From assembly GCF_000150955.2 (NCBI RefSeq), contig NC_011687.1, positions 248,001-312,000 of the forward strand: 64,000 bases of DNA, given 5' to 3'. The position numbers were made by a program, and so were the translations under genes. The stretch's first letter is position 1; each line of letters begins with the position of its first letter. Positions 50,301-59,506 of this stretch are shown here, piece by piece. The DNA is from Phaeodactylum tricornutum CCAP 1055/1. Its lineage: Eukaryota > Bacillariophyta > Bacillariophyceae > Surirellales > Neidiaceae. The notes below the pieces were generated by a model that was given only the letters and a program-made list of their open reading frames with translations, searched no databases and had not been told where the DNA came from.

Positions 50301-53300
50301 TTCGTTTCAACGCCTTAATAGCTGTTTCGGCACGGTTCAACCAGGGAGAGTAAGGCTCAATCTCTAATGCATGGGCGCCAGCTGAGCGCACCTTTCGACG
50401 GAACTCGCCATGGGTGAGTTCCTTTGCACCATCCGATATGATTGCAGCTGGGACACCTTCGCGATGGAACAACAGATCCAACGCTTCATGGGCTTTGGCT
50501 TTAGATTTCATGAGGTATGCACGTGTCCAGTCAATGTCATTGACAAAGACTTGGGCACACGTATTTCCACGCAACAATTTAAGCTTAGAAAACATGGTGT
50601 CAGTGTACAAATTCGTTCGAAGATGACGGAATTGTAGCTGCAAAGAAACCGGTTTGACGCGTTGCACGAGAGCTCGATTGACAATGTTCTTTACACTGCG
50701 CTGTGTGGTGACGCGTAGGGTATGTTTGGCAGTAGCCAAGCCAATGTTCCAACGATGAGCCAACTCCTCAGGGCTGACTTTGTAACAATGATTTGACGAT
50801 TGGGCAGAGCCAATGACAACAGTATTCTGAACGGAAGTCACAAAATGAGCGTCATCCAATGGAGTGGAGACGGACAACAAGGTCTCGGCAAGGGCACATG
50901 TTGTTGTAACAACACTTGTAACAGCACGGACAGTACGACGGGATTTACTCGGAACAACCAAACCATGGGTATTGGTGCAATGCTCCTCCTGACGGGAAAA
51001 TTCCAAAGAATGAGGGTCCCACACAGGATTGTCATACGTCATGACAAGGTGAGTACAAGTATCAAACTCTTCGCGACTGGGCTTGCAAGAGGGCAAATAC
51101 GAAATGACGCCATCAAGCATCAAAGGCAGACAAACATTTTCGCTGGGGAAGAAGATGGAGTGTGAGGACTCCGTGGGCTTGCAAGTCAAAAACGTTGGGC
51201 ACTCATCCACCTCAACATCATTGATACGAAGCTGGTTTGGATTGATCAGGTTGTGTTCCATTTTTGGAAAATGCAAAGCCTGATTGAAAACCAAAATGAA
51301 AGTTTCGTACGTGTACGGGTGGTCGTACGCAACGGCAGCGGACACAATGGGCACAGAATGGGCACGTCCGAGCGTAGACAAAAAGGGGCTCACATTGACG
51401 GTACAATGGGTTTCTTCAAATACGAAAGCATGACGACCGACACAACAAGTATCAGCATGCGAATCCAAATCAGAGCGGGACAAATGGCCCGTACCAACCG
51501 ATTGGACAGACACAACAGGGCGAGTGGACACAACAGACACATTTCGCTGGGACATGTTCTTGCCAGCAGAAGTGTTAGAGGTCAAGGTTGTGTTGTCGTC
51601 ATGACGAGGACGAGTGTTACGATCCGCATCACTGGAAGTATCCACAGCAGACGCATTGCAACGACGATCACCATGACCATTTTGGCGCAAAGTGTGCACA
51701 TGGCGACGCTGTTCCGCATTCATGGACTCATACTCTTCGAAAGAGTAGTAGCGGTCGGTCATACCGCTTGTCGAGCCGTTGTTAAATGGTTTACCTTTTC
51801 CTCCACCACGACCGCCTCGACCGTGACAACCGCCGCAACCACCGCAACCACCTCTTCCGCCGCGACCACCTCGGCCGTTACCGCAACCACTGTGGCCTGT
51901 AGAAGCAGAAGAAATGTTACAAACCTGGGCCTGGTTCTGTTTGTCAATAAATTCACTCAAATAATTGACAGTAGCTTCAAAATCATTTTTCAACGCTGTA
52001 GTGGCACAAACGGTAGCGATAGCCGATTCGAGAGATGGGGCTTTAATGCGCTTCAAAAACTTGCGGACCTTGGCAGCTTCGGTCAATGGCTCACCAAACT
52101 CGTAAAGGTCAGTGTGGGCTTGCTGATGAATCTTGGCAAAACGCTCGAAAGAAAAGTTTCGGCGCTCACCGCTATAAAACTTGTTTTCAAGGTCTCCCTC
52201 GGCCTTGTTCATGATCTTTGACTGGTTAGTCGGCCCGAGGTAATGAGAACGGAGGGCCAACCAAGCTGCACGACCGTTACGAGAACGAGCGTGAGCAGAA
52301 ACCCAACTCCAGGCCGGACCCCCATGGGTACAAGCCCAGATTACGGACCAAACATGACTGTTATCGGCGGCAAAATCTTCGCCGTCGTGAGGGCAACGGG
52401 CAATCATTTCGTCGAGAACACTTGGGTACATGTTGTCCGGATCGTCCGGGACTTCGTCGTCGTCGCGGATCACATGGCGCAAAGGAACGCCAGTAGTTCC
52501 ACGGACCTTGGAGAGATAATCTTCGACATTCTCGAAGGCCTCGCGGATCTTCTTGAGGTCATCAATCATGGAAGGAGCCGTAGCATCCTTCGACAGAGTC
52601 TTGTCTTCCTCCTCACGGCGTTTGATCTCCGCCATGGAGAGGACTCGAGCCGCAACGAACTGGGATCGGACGAGAGGTACGCTTAAGGTGACGGATATAA
52701 TATCCGAGCAAGATCAAACGCTCTTCAGCCGTTGGAGAAATGGCGACACCGGAGCGGGTACTCACCGCTGGGGCGCCTGGCTGAGCGGCGTTGGGGTTTG
52801 GGACGGTCCCCCCGGGACGACGGAGGGTGTTACACATATCCTTGATGAACTTGTCCGTCAAGAACACGAAGTCCTCGACGGAAGTAATGGACTCGGTAAT
52901 GGCGTCGCGATGAGACGCGTTGACAATACCAATCGCCTGGAGGGCGTTACGGACTTGAGCGAGAGCTGCGGCCATGGTGAACTTTTAATTTTCTTTCTGA
53001 GGACGGGAAGGAACTTCGAAAAGAGTTTCGAGTTGAGCATGTGTTAGCGAGGTCGGCTTGGCATAACGGGAACAACAATAGTTTCCTTTTATCACTGGTT
53101 ACGAATTTTGCAAATATTTGGTTCGCATACGCTTAAATAGTGATAGCCGGCCTGATTGCCGGGTCAATAACTAAAATACCCATTGTGGTATATATATATA
53201 CACATTTGATAGCAAGAGTGGAGGAGCAGCAAATACCACTTGGTACGAGGTCCGATATTAACAATTGGTAAGTGGATGTTCGAAAACAGATCCTACTTAA

Positions 53301-53640
53301 CATCCAAGCTTAGGATGCCGCTTGGGCTAGAGCCTTGAGTAAAGCTTCCGTAGAAGAAGCTCCATGGAAGCGTCCAACCATGGGGAGTGCCTTGTTTCAA
53401 GCCGCTATTGCAGACAAGAAACCCAGTATCCGATCGACACGACTACCACGTGGACCATTACGAGTCAGTATGTTCTAGGCCTCTGCAGGCGTCGGCGACT
53501 CGACAACAACATGAAGAGCCAGGTATTATGTTTGCCTCCCCAGGCACATTTGGCCTCGGCGCTTCCGTCAAAACACTCACAAACACTCAGACAATCACAA
53601 CAAACTTATACCTTTGATCCCACAGGGATACAGAACGACT

Positions 53641-53655
53641 TTGGGTCTGATAAAC
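53641..53655 (-). other. Primer-binding site of the nested copia element
   Basis: On the minus strand GTTTATCAGACCCAA, directly after the 5' LTR and identical to 41175-41189. Confidence 0.75.
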
Positions 53656-53818
53656 TAGAAAACTGCAACGATAACCGACTAGAATCGCACTAGAATAGCA
53701 CAAGATCACTAGTGTAGTTACGAAACAGAGCAAAACACAAATTATACCATTATCTGCCTGAGCAGACCAGTCTTAGTCTAACGTACATATGACAGACGCT
53801 TGACGTGGGGTTTTTCTA
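53656..53818 (-). repeat. 5' LTR of the nested copia element
   Basis: 163 bp, direct repeat of 47186-47349 (offset 6470 bp), identical apart from one T in a homopolymer. Confidence 0.88.
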
Positions 53819-53923
53819 TTTTTAAAGACGGTTGTTGATTTGGTGGTTGATCATGGATTTGGTCGTGATCCCAGATGCTGGACGGATTGTTTGGTCACCT
53901 TATCATTCTGAGTTACGAATAAT

Positions 53924-53936
53924 AATGTGAGGGGAC
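53924..53936 (+). other. Polypurine tract of the outer copia element
   Basis: AATGTGAGGGGAC directly before the 3' LTR at 53937. Its place on the far side of the nested element shows that the outer element was whole here when the insertion took place. Confidence 0.75.
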
Positions 53937-54086
53937 TGAGCAAATCCAGTGGTAGTGGATCTGGTGATGTGACATAGGTAGTATGTCACACCCCTATAAT
54001 TTAACCTTGTGTTGCGTATCATCACGTCCTGTATGGAATGTACTGTAAATATGGACCTACGTTACCACTACGGTGAGATTAACAGA
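53937..54086 (+). repeat. 3' LTR of the outer copia element
   Basis: 150 bp, direct repeat of 41024-41174 with about six or seven differences by eye. Confidence 0.85.
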
Positions 54087-54703
54087 CAGAGAGCTAGCTA
54101 GCATCTAAAGAAATTCTATCATCATTTTCAATCAAGCATTGCTGATGAAATCGTCAACAACCTCCTATCTGTACCAATAACGGTAGGTCAAGTAAAAGTA
54201 TCCACTATTAACAACATAGCCAGCGGTTTGGGCCTGCTTCAATCTTGGAACGTCGATAGTCTGGGGATCACCACTATCTTCACAAACTCCACGGCAATGC
54301 TCGTTTGTCCCCGGAACGTTTGCAAGGTAGTACTTTTCATTTTAAAAGACTGCACAAGGATTATCTGTAAATGATGCTAACTGTAAAGCATATTTTTCTC
54401 GTCTGTGTAGGGAGCAAAAAGCAAAGTAATGCTACATCTCTGACGAACTCGGACCTCCGAGTAAAAAACTCACTCGCTCGATTACACTCAAGACCTTTAA
54501 AAAATGGGTTGGTGGGGGGATGAAGCCATTTTTCTAGCCCCGCCTCCTATGCTTTTCTAGGAATGTGTAAACGAGCCTTGTGGGAATTGCTACATGCCCT
54601 TCTTGGCTTCATATAAGAAAAAACTATACATTGGTGACACTGCTACGACCGAAATGTGCAAAAACCCAAAAGCGGAGCCTACAAAAGTCAACAATTGCCT
54701 GGC
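54087..54703. other. Intergenic region between copia element and transporter gene
   Basis: 617 bp without a supported gene. The last part is the 3' flank of the minus-strand transporter gene; a GGTTGGTGGGGGG stretch lies near 54510. Confidence 0.4.
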
Positions 54704-55894
54704 TCAGCACACGAAGCGATCCAAATCCTTGGCATTGTACAACAAAACCGCCATGACAACATTGATGATCCCCATGAAATAGATTACGGACAAGGTGGTA
54801 CCAAAGAGCACCATGGAAAGTAGACCGGTCAGAATGACCGACATGGCCGTGGCGTAACCTTTCAAAACGGAATCGGCGTACTTGAGTACGGACGCCACGA
54901 TGAGTCCGCCAAGGGCGGACATGAGTACCGAGGCAAAGGCGGCCGACGTAAAGTTGTAAAACAGTCCGTCCCGGACAATGGCGGCAAAATCGCTGGCAAT
55001 GGCGTAAACACCAATAGTCAAGAGACTCATCAGGGCCAGTTGTACTTGGGTGTAGGCGAGGCCGTAGTCTTCAATATTGACGGACCGTTTGGTGGATCCT
55101 TGGCCTTTGATGACTTTTTCCGTGTATACCGAGGCGAAACCGGACGAAAGGGCGATACCGAGCGTGGCAAGAATGCCCTTGGTGGAGTTACCGTTGGTGT
55201 CGACGTCGACACTTCCGCCCTTGTAGTTGCAGAGCATGACGCCGGCCGTGAGCAAGACGAGTGAAATGACTTGAGCGTAACGCAGGCGTTTCCGGAGGAC
55301 AGCTGCGGCAAAGGAAGCGGTAAAAATGAGCTTGGTCTGTACGAGGACGGAGAAGGCCGCCGCGTTCAAATTAGCTAGGGCGACGTATTCCAAGCTCATT
55401 TGCAAATTGTAGGCCGAAGCCGGGACGGCCAAAAGCATTGTGTTGCGCATGTCTTCTTTCAGGTAACGAAAGATGGTTTGGGGAGATCGGTGCTGTACAA
55501 ACAGAATGTAGCCGACACTGAGAGACAATTTGGTAAATTCACTGCCCAAAACAGCCGCCGACGTAAGGAACTTGGGCTGGTCTTTCATGACGTAGCGCAT
55601 CAACAAATTCTTGGAGCAATTCTGTACGGCGAGGAGAATGAGAACCATCAAAGCAGTGCTGGTAATGACTCCGGCGGGAACCTCTTTTTTCTTGTCGCCA
55701 GCGTCGACGGTGCTGTGGGCGGTATCCGGATTGGTTTGGTTGGCTCCGATGTGCGTACGGTCCCCCGAGGCGGGAGACGAGCCCTCCACGAGCGACTCGC
55801 GTTCCTCCATCGCGAGGCCTTCCTCGATTCCGTCGATGGATGATTTGGTTTCTACCGCTCGGCGGGCCGAGTTGTTCCGCTTTTCCATTGCCAT
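54704..55894 (-). CDS. Nucleotide-sugar transporter (UDP-galactose / CMP-sialic acid type)
   Basis: 396 residues from ATG 55894; the frame is open further upstream but without an ATG. After a polar N-terminus of about 75 residues, about ten membrane helices follow. Family motifs are seen: LLAVQNCSKNLLMRY in helix 1, ASAYNLQMSLEYVALANLNAAAFSVL-type sequence in helices 3-4 (Y-N-L-x-x-x-x-Y and the L-x-A/x-x-F pattern), QTKLIFTASFAAAVLRKRLR and GGLIVASVLKYADSVLKGYA near the end, the K-Y-A-D/K-G motif of nucleotide-sugar antiporters. It would exchange a nucleotide sugar for nucleoside monophosphate across the Golgi or ER membrane. The sugar cannot be told from sequence. There are short helices with no intron seen. 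Confidence 0.85.
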   Translation of the reverse strand: MAMEKRNNSARRAVETKSSIDGIEEGLAMEERESLVEGSSPASGDRTHIGANQTNPDTAHSTVDAGDKKKEVPAGVITSTALMVLILLAVQNCSKNLLMRYVMKDQPKFLTSAAVLGSEFTKLSLSVGYILFVQHRSPQTIFRYLKEDMRNTMLLAVPASAYNLQMSLEYVALANLNAAAFSVLVQTKLIFTASFAAAVLRKRLRYAQVISLVLLTAGVMLCNYKGGSVDVDTNGNSTKGILATLGIALSSGFASVYTEKVIKGQGSTKRSVNIEDYGLAYTQVQLALMSLLTIGVYAIASDFAAIVRDGLFYNFTSAAFASVLMSALGGLIVASVLKYADSVLKGYATAMSVILTGLLSMVLFGTTLSVIYFMGIINVVMAVLLYNAKDLDRFVC

Positions 55895-56103
55895 GGTGTT
55901 GATGGACCTTGTAATGGGGAGGGGAATGGGTCGGTCCCGATCCCAGCGAATCGAGAAGGCAGACTCTCGAGGGCTTTTCGGCAGCAAAGTCACGGGAACG
56001 AGTCATTCCCGAGTGGCTTTCGCATAAGATTCACGCAAGTCACGCACCCCAAAATGGTTCGTAGTCGAGAGGCGTACAACCAAAACCGGAGAATCACGGT
56101 CAC

Positions 56104-56112
56104 TCACAGTCA
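56104..56112 (-). promoter_or_regulatory. TGACTGTGA element upstream of the nucleotide-sugar transporter
   Basis: Read on the minus strand, about 210 bp before ATG 55894 and in the direction of the gene; context TTGACTGTGAGTGACC. Confidence 0.35.
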
Positions 56113-56138
56113 ATGTCACTCGATTACAACAAGCTGCT

Positions 56139-56147
56139 ATTACTTTC
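56139..56147. repeat. Left 9-bp target-site duplication of the Mutator-like element
   Basis: ATTACTTTC, repeated exactly at 58677-58685 directly outside the opposite inverted repeat. Confidence 0.85.
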
Positions 56148-56353
56148 CAGATATTCTATGCGCGTTCGACTATGCGCGTTCCTATGCGCGTTCGGATGCT
56201 CTGATTGGTCGAGAAATTGACATTCTTCCTTGAGAGAATGATATTCTTCTGTCCTAAATAAAATAATTTCCAAAAGTCATTAGTCATTCTTGTGTTGGAT
56301 TGCTGGAGCCGCGGGTGTGAGCTGTGCTCACCCCCCTCCCAACCCCCTTTTGC
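56148..56353 (+). repeat. Left terminal inverted repeat of the MULE
   Basis: Starts CAGATATTCTATGCGCG. The first 50 bases contain three tandem copies of CTATGCGCGTTC, probably transposase-binding sites. It pairs with 58481-58676. Confidence 0.85.
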
Positions 56354-56735
56354 TTACTGTGAACGCGCTGACCGTCAAAGAGCCCACACCATCCACCCCC
56401 ATGCGGGCGTACATCAGATCGACCCTCTCGTTGCCCTCGACATCCCCGTTAGCGACAAGGGTCAAGTTGTTGGACGCCGTATAGCCACAAGTAGATTCCG
56501 TGCCCCACATCAAAGGGGCAAACTTCGTCATCAGGTGATGACACGCTTCCTCTTTGTCGGGGCGAAAGTCGCACGACGCCCACAGTCCGCGGAGACCGTC
56601 CCTCAGCACGCACCGCAGCATCCAACAGGTCCAACATGTGCAGCAGCGTGTACATGGTATCCGACGTGTGCATAAAGGGCCGTGGGACGGTGGCGGTAGA
56701 CAATGCCTATTCGCGGGCGGACTGGAAGACGACAA
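56354..56735 (-). other. Protein-like fragment inside the MULE, unknown
   Basis: On the minus strand a stretch of about 80 residues reads like a real protein (LWASCDFRPDKEEACHHLM, FAPLMWGTESTCGYTA, VDGVGSLTVSAFTV). The frame changes upstream near 56.6 kb. I do not recognise it. It may be a captured gene fragment. Confidence 0.3.
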
Positions 56736-57111
56736 AGTCGTTTTCGGAAACGTTAAAGCACAGAAAGTCGAAGCAATTCAAGCGTTGTTTCTACACGTTT
56801 CCCACACAGTGTATGTTGGAATGGAGATTGGGTGTGGCTGTTCGTGCATACAGCGGAACGCCGAAGGCACCGTCCGGGGGTCCACTATCCGGAATGGGTC
56901 GTTTCCGCAACGTGATGGAGGTTGCGCGACCTGCGCAACCAGTTATGGTTGTGGAGCATACTGTGTAGGACAGTGTGTCAAAACACTTGACAGACTGGTA
57001 CTGTCAGATGCATCCTGGAGAAGTGTGCTGACAAGCAAAGGGAGCAGCAGGAATTACGGAATCACAAGTAGCTCCAGACCCCCAAGCACTACCAAGTTGG
57101 CCCATGCCTGA
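56736..57111 (+). other. Possible Cys-rich fragment inside the MULE
   Basis: One plus-strand frame ends with CATCATSYGCGAYCVGQC, a spacing loosely like the C-terminal zinc motif of PiggyBac transposases, and the neighbouring frame has basic-rich sequence. This is too weak for a call and may be chance. Confidence 0.2.
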
Positions 57112-57554
57112 CAAGGGGACAATTCCCAACAAACTTAAGAAAGCAGGTTGTTGATAGGTACAAGACCAATGCAGTATATCACAGTGAACAAAAAGAAGAT
57201 TATTACGCAGAAACGACTTGTTTGTGAGCTTGTTGTAATTCCTAGGTGTGACAACAGCAACACTGCAGCAAATAGACTTGATTCAAAGAATAGAGCCAAA
57301 GGGGAGCCGCGAGAAATTACAACAAAGATTTGTGTTGGCACAATCTAGACTTTTTGGAGTATGAAATTGAACTATGTTGAATGTCCTTTGCCATGATGGC
57401 TTTGAGAGAATATACACACTTGGAAAAGACATGATGGGTTTTGCTACAACTATCTTTTGTTGCTGGTGACAAGAATCAAATGAACAATAGATGGTGAGAA
57501 ATGAATGCATGAAGTTTGTTTCTTCATTTAATTTAAAGCACAAGTAAGTAGTCA

Positions 57555-58315
57555 TTAGATGCTACCAGTTAAGCTATTAAATTTGTTGCTTGCAATCAAC
57601 CGTGTCATGGTATTCATTCCTGTCAAAGCAGAGGTTGCAATCCAGTCTGTTACAGTGCTGTATGTGGCCACTCTGTGATCAAAGCTGGCAGCACCTTCTA
57701 TAAGTCCTTCCATAATTGTTCCCATGTTGCCATAGCATGTAACTTCCACCCCAACATTGTTTGAAACTTTGGCAGCAGCCAAGCTTCCTGATAGATTGTA
57801 CAGGCCATGAATAACAAGCCATTTAGTATGTCTTGGGAGGCTGATGAGCACAGGTTTGTTGGCTGTAATAAGGGAACTTAACTTTGATCCGTCACTGATG
57901 GCTTGTGAGCAGCAAAGTTCTGTTTGCCGGAAGCGAGGAAGCTCCTCTTTTGTAATCCTCCGGCCAAGGTCCCTCAGTATCTGGCAGCTTTTCCATCATT
58001 GTCAACATCTGAGTCTTTACGACAGTGTGCATCAACCAGTTCTTTCAGTTCAGTAGGTAGCCAGTCAATTGAATTAGCAACTTTTGTCACCTTCACCAAA
58101 GCTTGTTCCTTTGTAAGCATTTGATCTTTGACTGCTGCACCAAATTTTTCAATAGCTTCATCTACAACAACGTAAGGGTCATGTTCCTTCCCATTTTGCA
58201 GAATCCGGAGTGGTGGATATGCTACAAGCTCACCATATATTTTAGACATTATTTCGACTTGGACCATTGTTGGCCTTGTGGACTTGTCTTGTTCCGTCTC
58301 CAAGCATTGAAGCAA
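57555..58315 (-). pseudogene. Unrecognised protein fragment carried in the MULE
   Basis: On the minus strand about 250 codons read well: IMSKIYGELVAYPPLRIL, EAIEKFGAAVKDQMLTKEQA, ANSIDWLPTELKELVDAHC, then after a one-base frame change near 57985 WKSCQILRDLGRRITKEELP, ANKPVLISLPRHTKWLVIHG and MEGLIEGAASFDHRVATYST. There is no ATG near its left boundary; a stop lies about 5 codons upstream. The amino-acid content looks like a soluble enzyme or helicase-like fold, but no motif is decisive. It is probably captured host sequence or the remains of a second element protein. Confidence 0.4.
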
Positions 58316-58480
58316 ACACTGACTCTTTTACTGTAGATGCAACAAAATGACTATGTGCAAAATGAAAAGGACGGTGTTTGGTATATCTCGCGGCGTCGGG
58401 GATGTGCGAGAGGTTGCCATTTCTGGTACGGTGCTTTCGGATCTACCGTGTGGGAAAACACTGGTGCACAGCTCATGACC

Positions 58481-58676
58481 AGCAAAAGGGGGGTGAGCAC
58501 AGCTCACAACCGCGGCTCCAGCAATCCAACACAAGAATGACTAAGGACTTTTGGAAATTATTTTATTTAGGACAGAAGAATATCATTCTCTCAAGGAAGA
58601 ATGTCAATTTCTCGACCAATCAGAGCATCCGAACGCGCATAGGAACGCGCATAGTCGAACGCGCATAGAATATCTG
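58481..58676 (-). repeat. Right terminal inverted repeat of the MULE
   Basis: Inverted copy of 56148-56353, with the same three CTATGCGCGTTC units at its outer end. Confidence 0.85.
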
Positions 58677-58685
58677 ATTACTTTC
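58677..58685. repeat. Right 9-bp target-site duplication of the Mutator-like element
   Basis: ATTACTTTC, identical to 56139-56147. Confidence 0.85.
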
Positions 58686-58923
58686 TCGTATGACACAAGT
58701 TTTGAAAATAGCCATACATTTGAATATTTGAAAGAAAATCTCATCTTGTGTGACGTTTTCCGTTTTTGACGAACAATTTGCCGAAACCGGAGTAGGTATT
58801 GGGAGTAGAATTGCAATACAATTGGAGCACAGACCGGCGACTCCCTACCATGTTGGCAATATCCGAAAGGCTACTCGTTTTACCCAAAAACCAAGGTATC
58901 CATTCCGATTGGCTCCTTCCGTC

Positions 58924-59376
58924 ATGAAAGTATCCACTAGAAAGATGTTGACGCTTTGGATTGCGTTTCTCACGAACTCGGCCGGAATCGTGCAAGCCTT
59001 TACTCCTCCTTCAGCTAGTTCCTATCCGTTTCCGTCCACGTCATTCCACAACGTCAATCGGTTGTCCATCCCAGTCGTACGTCTACATGCGTCGCCTACC
59101 AGTGGCGATAATGATAGCAACGCAAAAGATAGAAATAGGGATGAGAAATTGGCAAAACTCGGATATTCCGAACAGGAATTGCAACGAGTTGAGGCGCGCT
59201 CGAACGCCAAGAATGACGACAAGGTCCGCGTCAATCTGATTCCCGAGATTGATTCCGTCACTCTAACGGCTATCGGATTCGGTTTGATTGCATTCAACTT
59301 CTTTGTGCTAGCCAACCTGGGTGACGGAGGCATTGGGGGGATTTTGGCTACCATTATCAACAAGCTAAACGAATAA
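58924..59376 (+). CDS. Small plastid membrane protein of unknown function
   Basis: 150 residues from ATG 58924, chosen because it gives a signal peptide (STRKMLTLWIAFLTNSAG) ending VQAF|TPP, the diatom plastid motif. The mature part is first polar and charged (RDEKLAKLGYSEQELQRVEA) and then has one C-terminal membrane helix (VTLTAIGFGLIAFNFFVLANL) followed by a Gly-rich end. Small single-helix plastid proteins of this kind often serve as photosystem assembly or thylakoid factors, but I recognise no family. The MULE insertion lies 238 bp upstream, so its promoter may be affected. Confidence 0.7.
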   Translation: MKVSTRKMLTLWIAFLTNSAGIVQAFTPPSASSYPFPSTSFHNVNRLSIPVVRLHASPTSGDNDSNAKDRNRDEKLAKLGYSEQELQRVEARSNAKNDDKVRVNLIPEIDSVTLTAIGFGLIAFNFFVLANLGDGGIGGILATIINKLNE

Positions 59377-59506
59377 TCACGTATACGTTGGGCACCAAAC
59401 AAAGTTGGGGAATCTTGGCTGGGAGTTTCCGGACGAGTGCAAACTGCACATCTTGACAAGCTAATTGTAAAAGCTATTTATGTTTTTGTGGCCGTAGAGC
59501 CTGTAC

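Larger units (their letters stand above)
47186..53818 (-). mobile_element. Nested Ty1/copia (CoDi-type) element, young, fossil
   Basis: This element reads on the minus strand, so its 5' LTR is at the right (53656-53818) and its 3' LTR at the left (47186-47349). Parts in its own direction: primer-binding site 53641-53655, leader, gag about 53.0-51.5 kb with a Gly/Arg-rich (RGG-like) and Cys-rich stretch near 51.8 kb, protease about 51.4 kb, integrase about 50.8-50.1 kb, reverse transcriptase about 49.2-48.5 kb, RNase H about 48.0-47.5 kb and polypurine tract at 47350-47362. The LTRs are identical apart from one base in a T run, so the insertion is recent. TTTT lies on both sides as a probable 4-bp target duplication. 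It appears broken in about four places. Its proteins are clearly related to those of the outer element. Confidence 0.88.
41024..54086 (+). mobile_element. Outer Ty1/copia (CoDi-type) element, split by a nested element, fossil
   Basis: The element runs from a 5' LTR (41024-41174) to a 3' LTR (53937-54086), with a 6.6-kb copia element of opposite strand inserted near its 3' end (47186-53818). Own parts: primer-binding site 41175-41189, leader, gag about 41.9-43.3 kb, protease about 43.4 kb, integrase to about 44.6 kb, reverse transcriptase about 45.4-46.2 kb (YVDDI core) and RNase H about 46.6-47.1 kb, polypurine tract 53924-53936. CAGA stands on both sides (41020-41023 and 54087-54090) and looks like a 4-bp target duplication. 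The LTRs differ at roughly 5% of positions, so this insertion is clearly older than the nested one. It is broken in about four places besides the nested insertion. Confidence 0.88.
56148..58676. mobile_element. Mutator-like (MULE) DNA transposon with long TIRs, non-autonomous
   Basis: 2529 bp. It is bounded by long inverted repeats (left 56148-56353, right 58481-58676) and by exact 9-bp direct repeats ATTACTTTC. A 9-bp duplication with TIRs near 200 bp is the signature of the Mutator superfamily. The two TIRs differ by only two substitutions and one indel of about 11 bp near their inner ends, so the copy is young. No MULE transposase is seen inside. The interior holds fragments of protein-like sequence on both strands (see separate entries), which makes it look like a gene-capturing Pack-MULE. 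It sits between the promoter of the transporter gene (minus) and the gene at 58924 (plus). Confidence 0.82.

Noticed and set aside
51253-52221. A 322-codon open frame on the plus strand in the nested copia element
   Set aside because: It is opposite the gag and protease region and is made of repetitive Thr/Ala-rich sequence that mirrors the Gly/Arg codons of gag.
47186-53818. The 160-bp direct repeats as LTRs of the outer, plus-strand element
   Set aside because: The primer-binding site and the purine tract next to them point to a minus-strand element, and the outer element has its own LTR pair at 41024 and 53937.
55895-56006. An upstream start for the nucleotide-sugar transporter
   Set aside because: The frame extends upstream only through non-ATG codons; the ATG at 55894 gives a complete transporter.
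56554-57111. PiggyBac transposase in the MULE
   Set aside because: Only a loose Cys pattern is visible; no DDD catalytic region, and a 9-bp duplication does not fit the TTAA target of PiggyBac.
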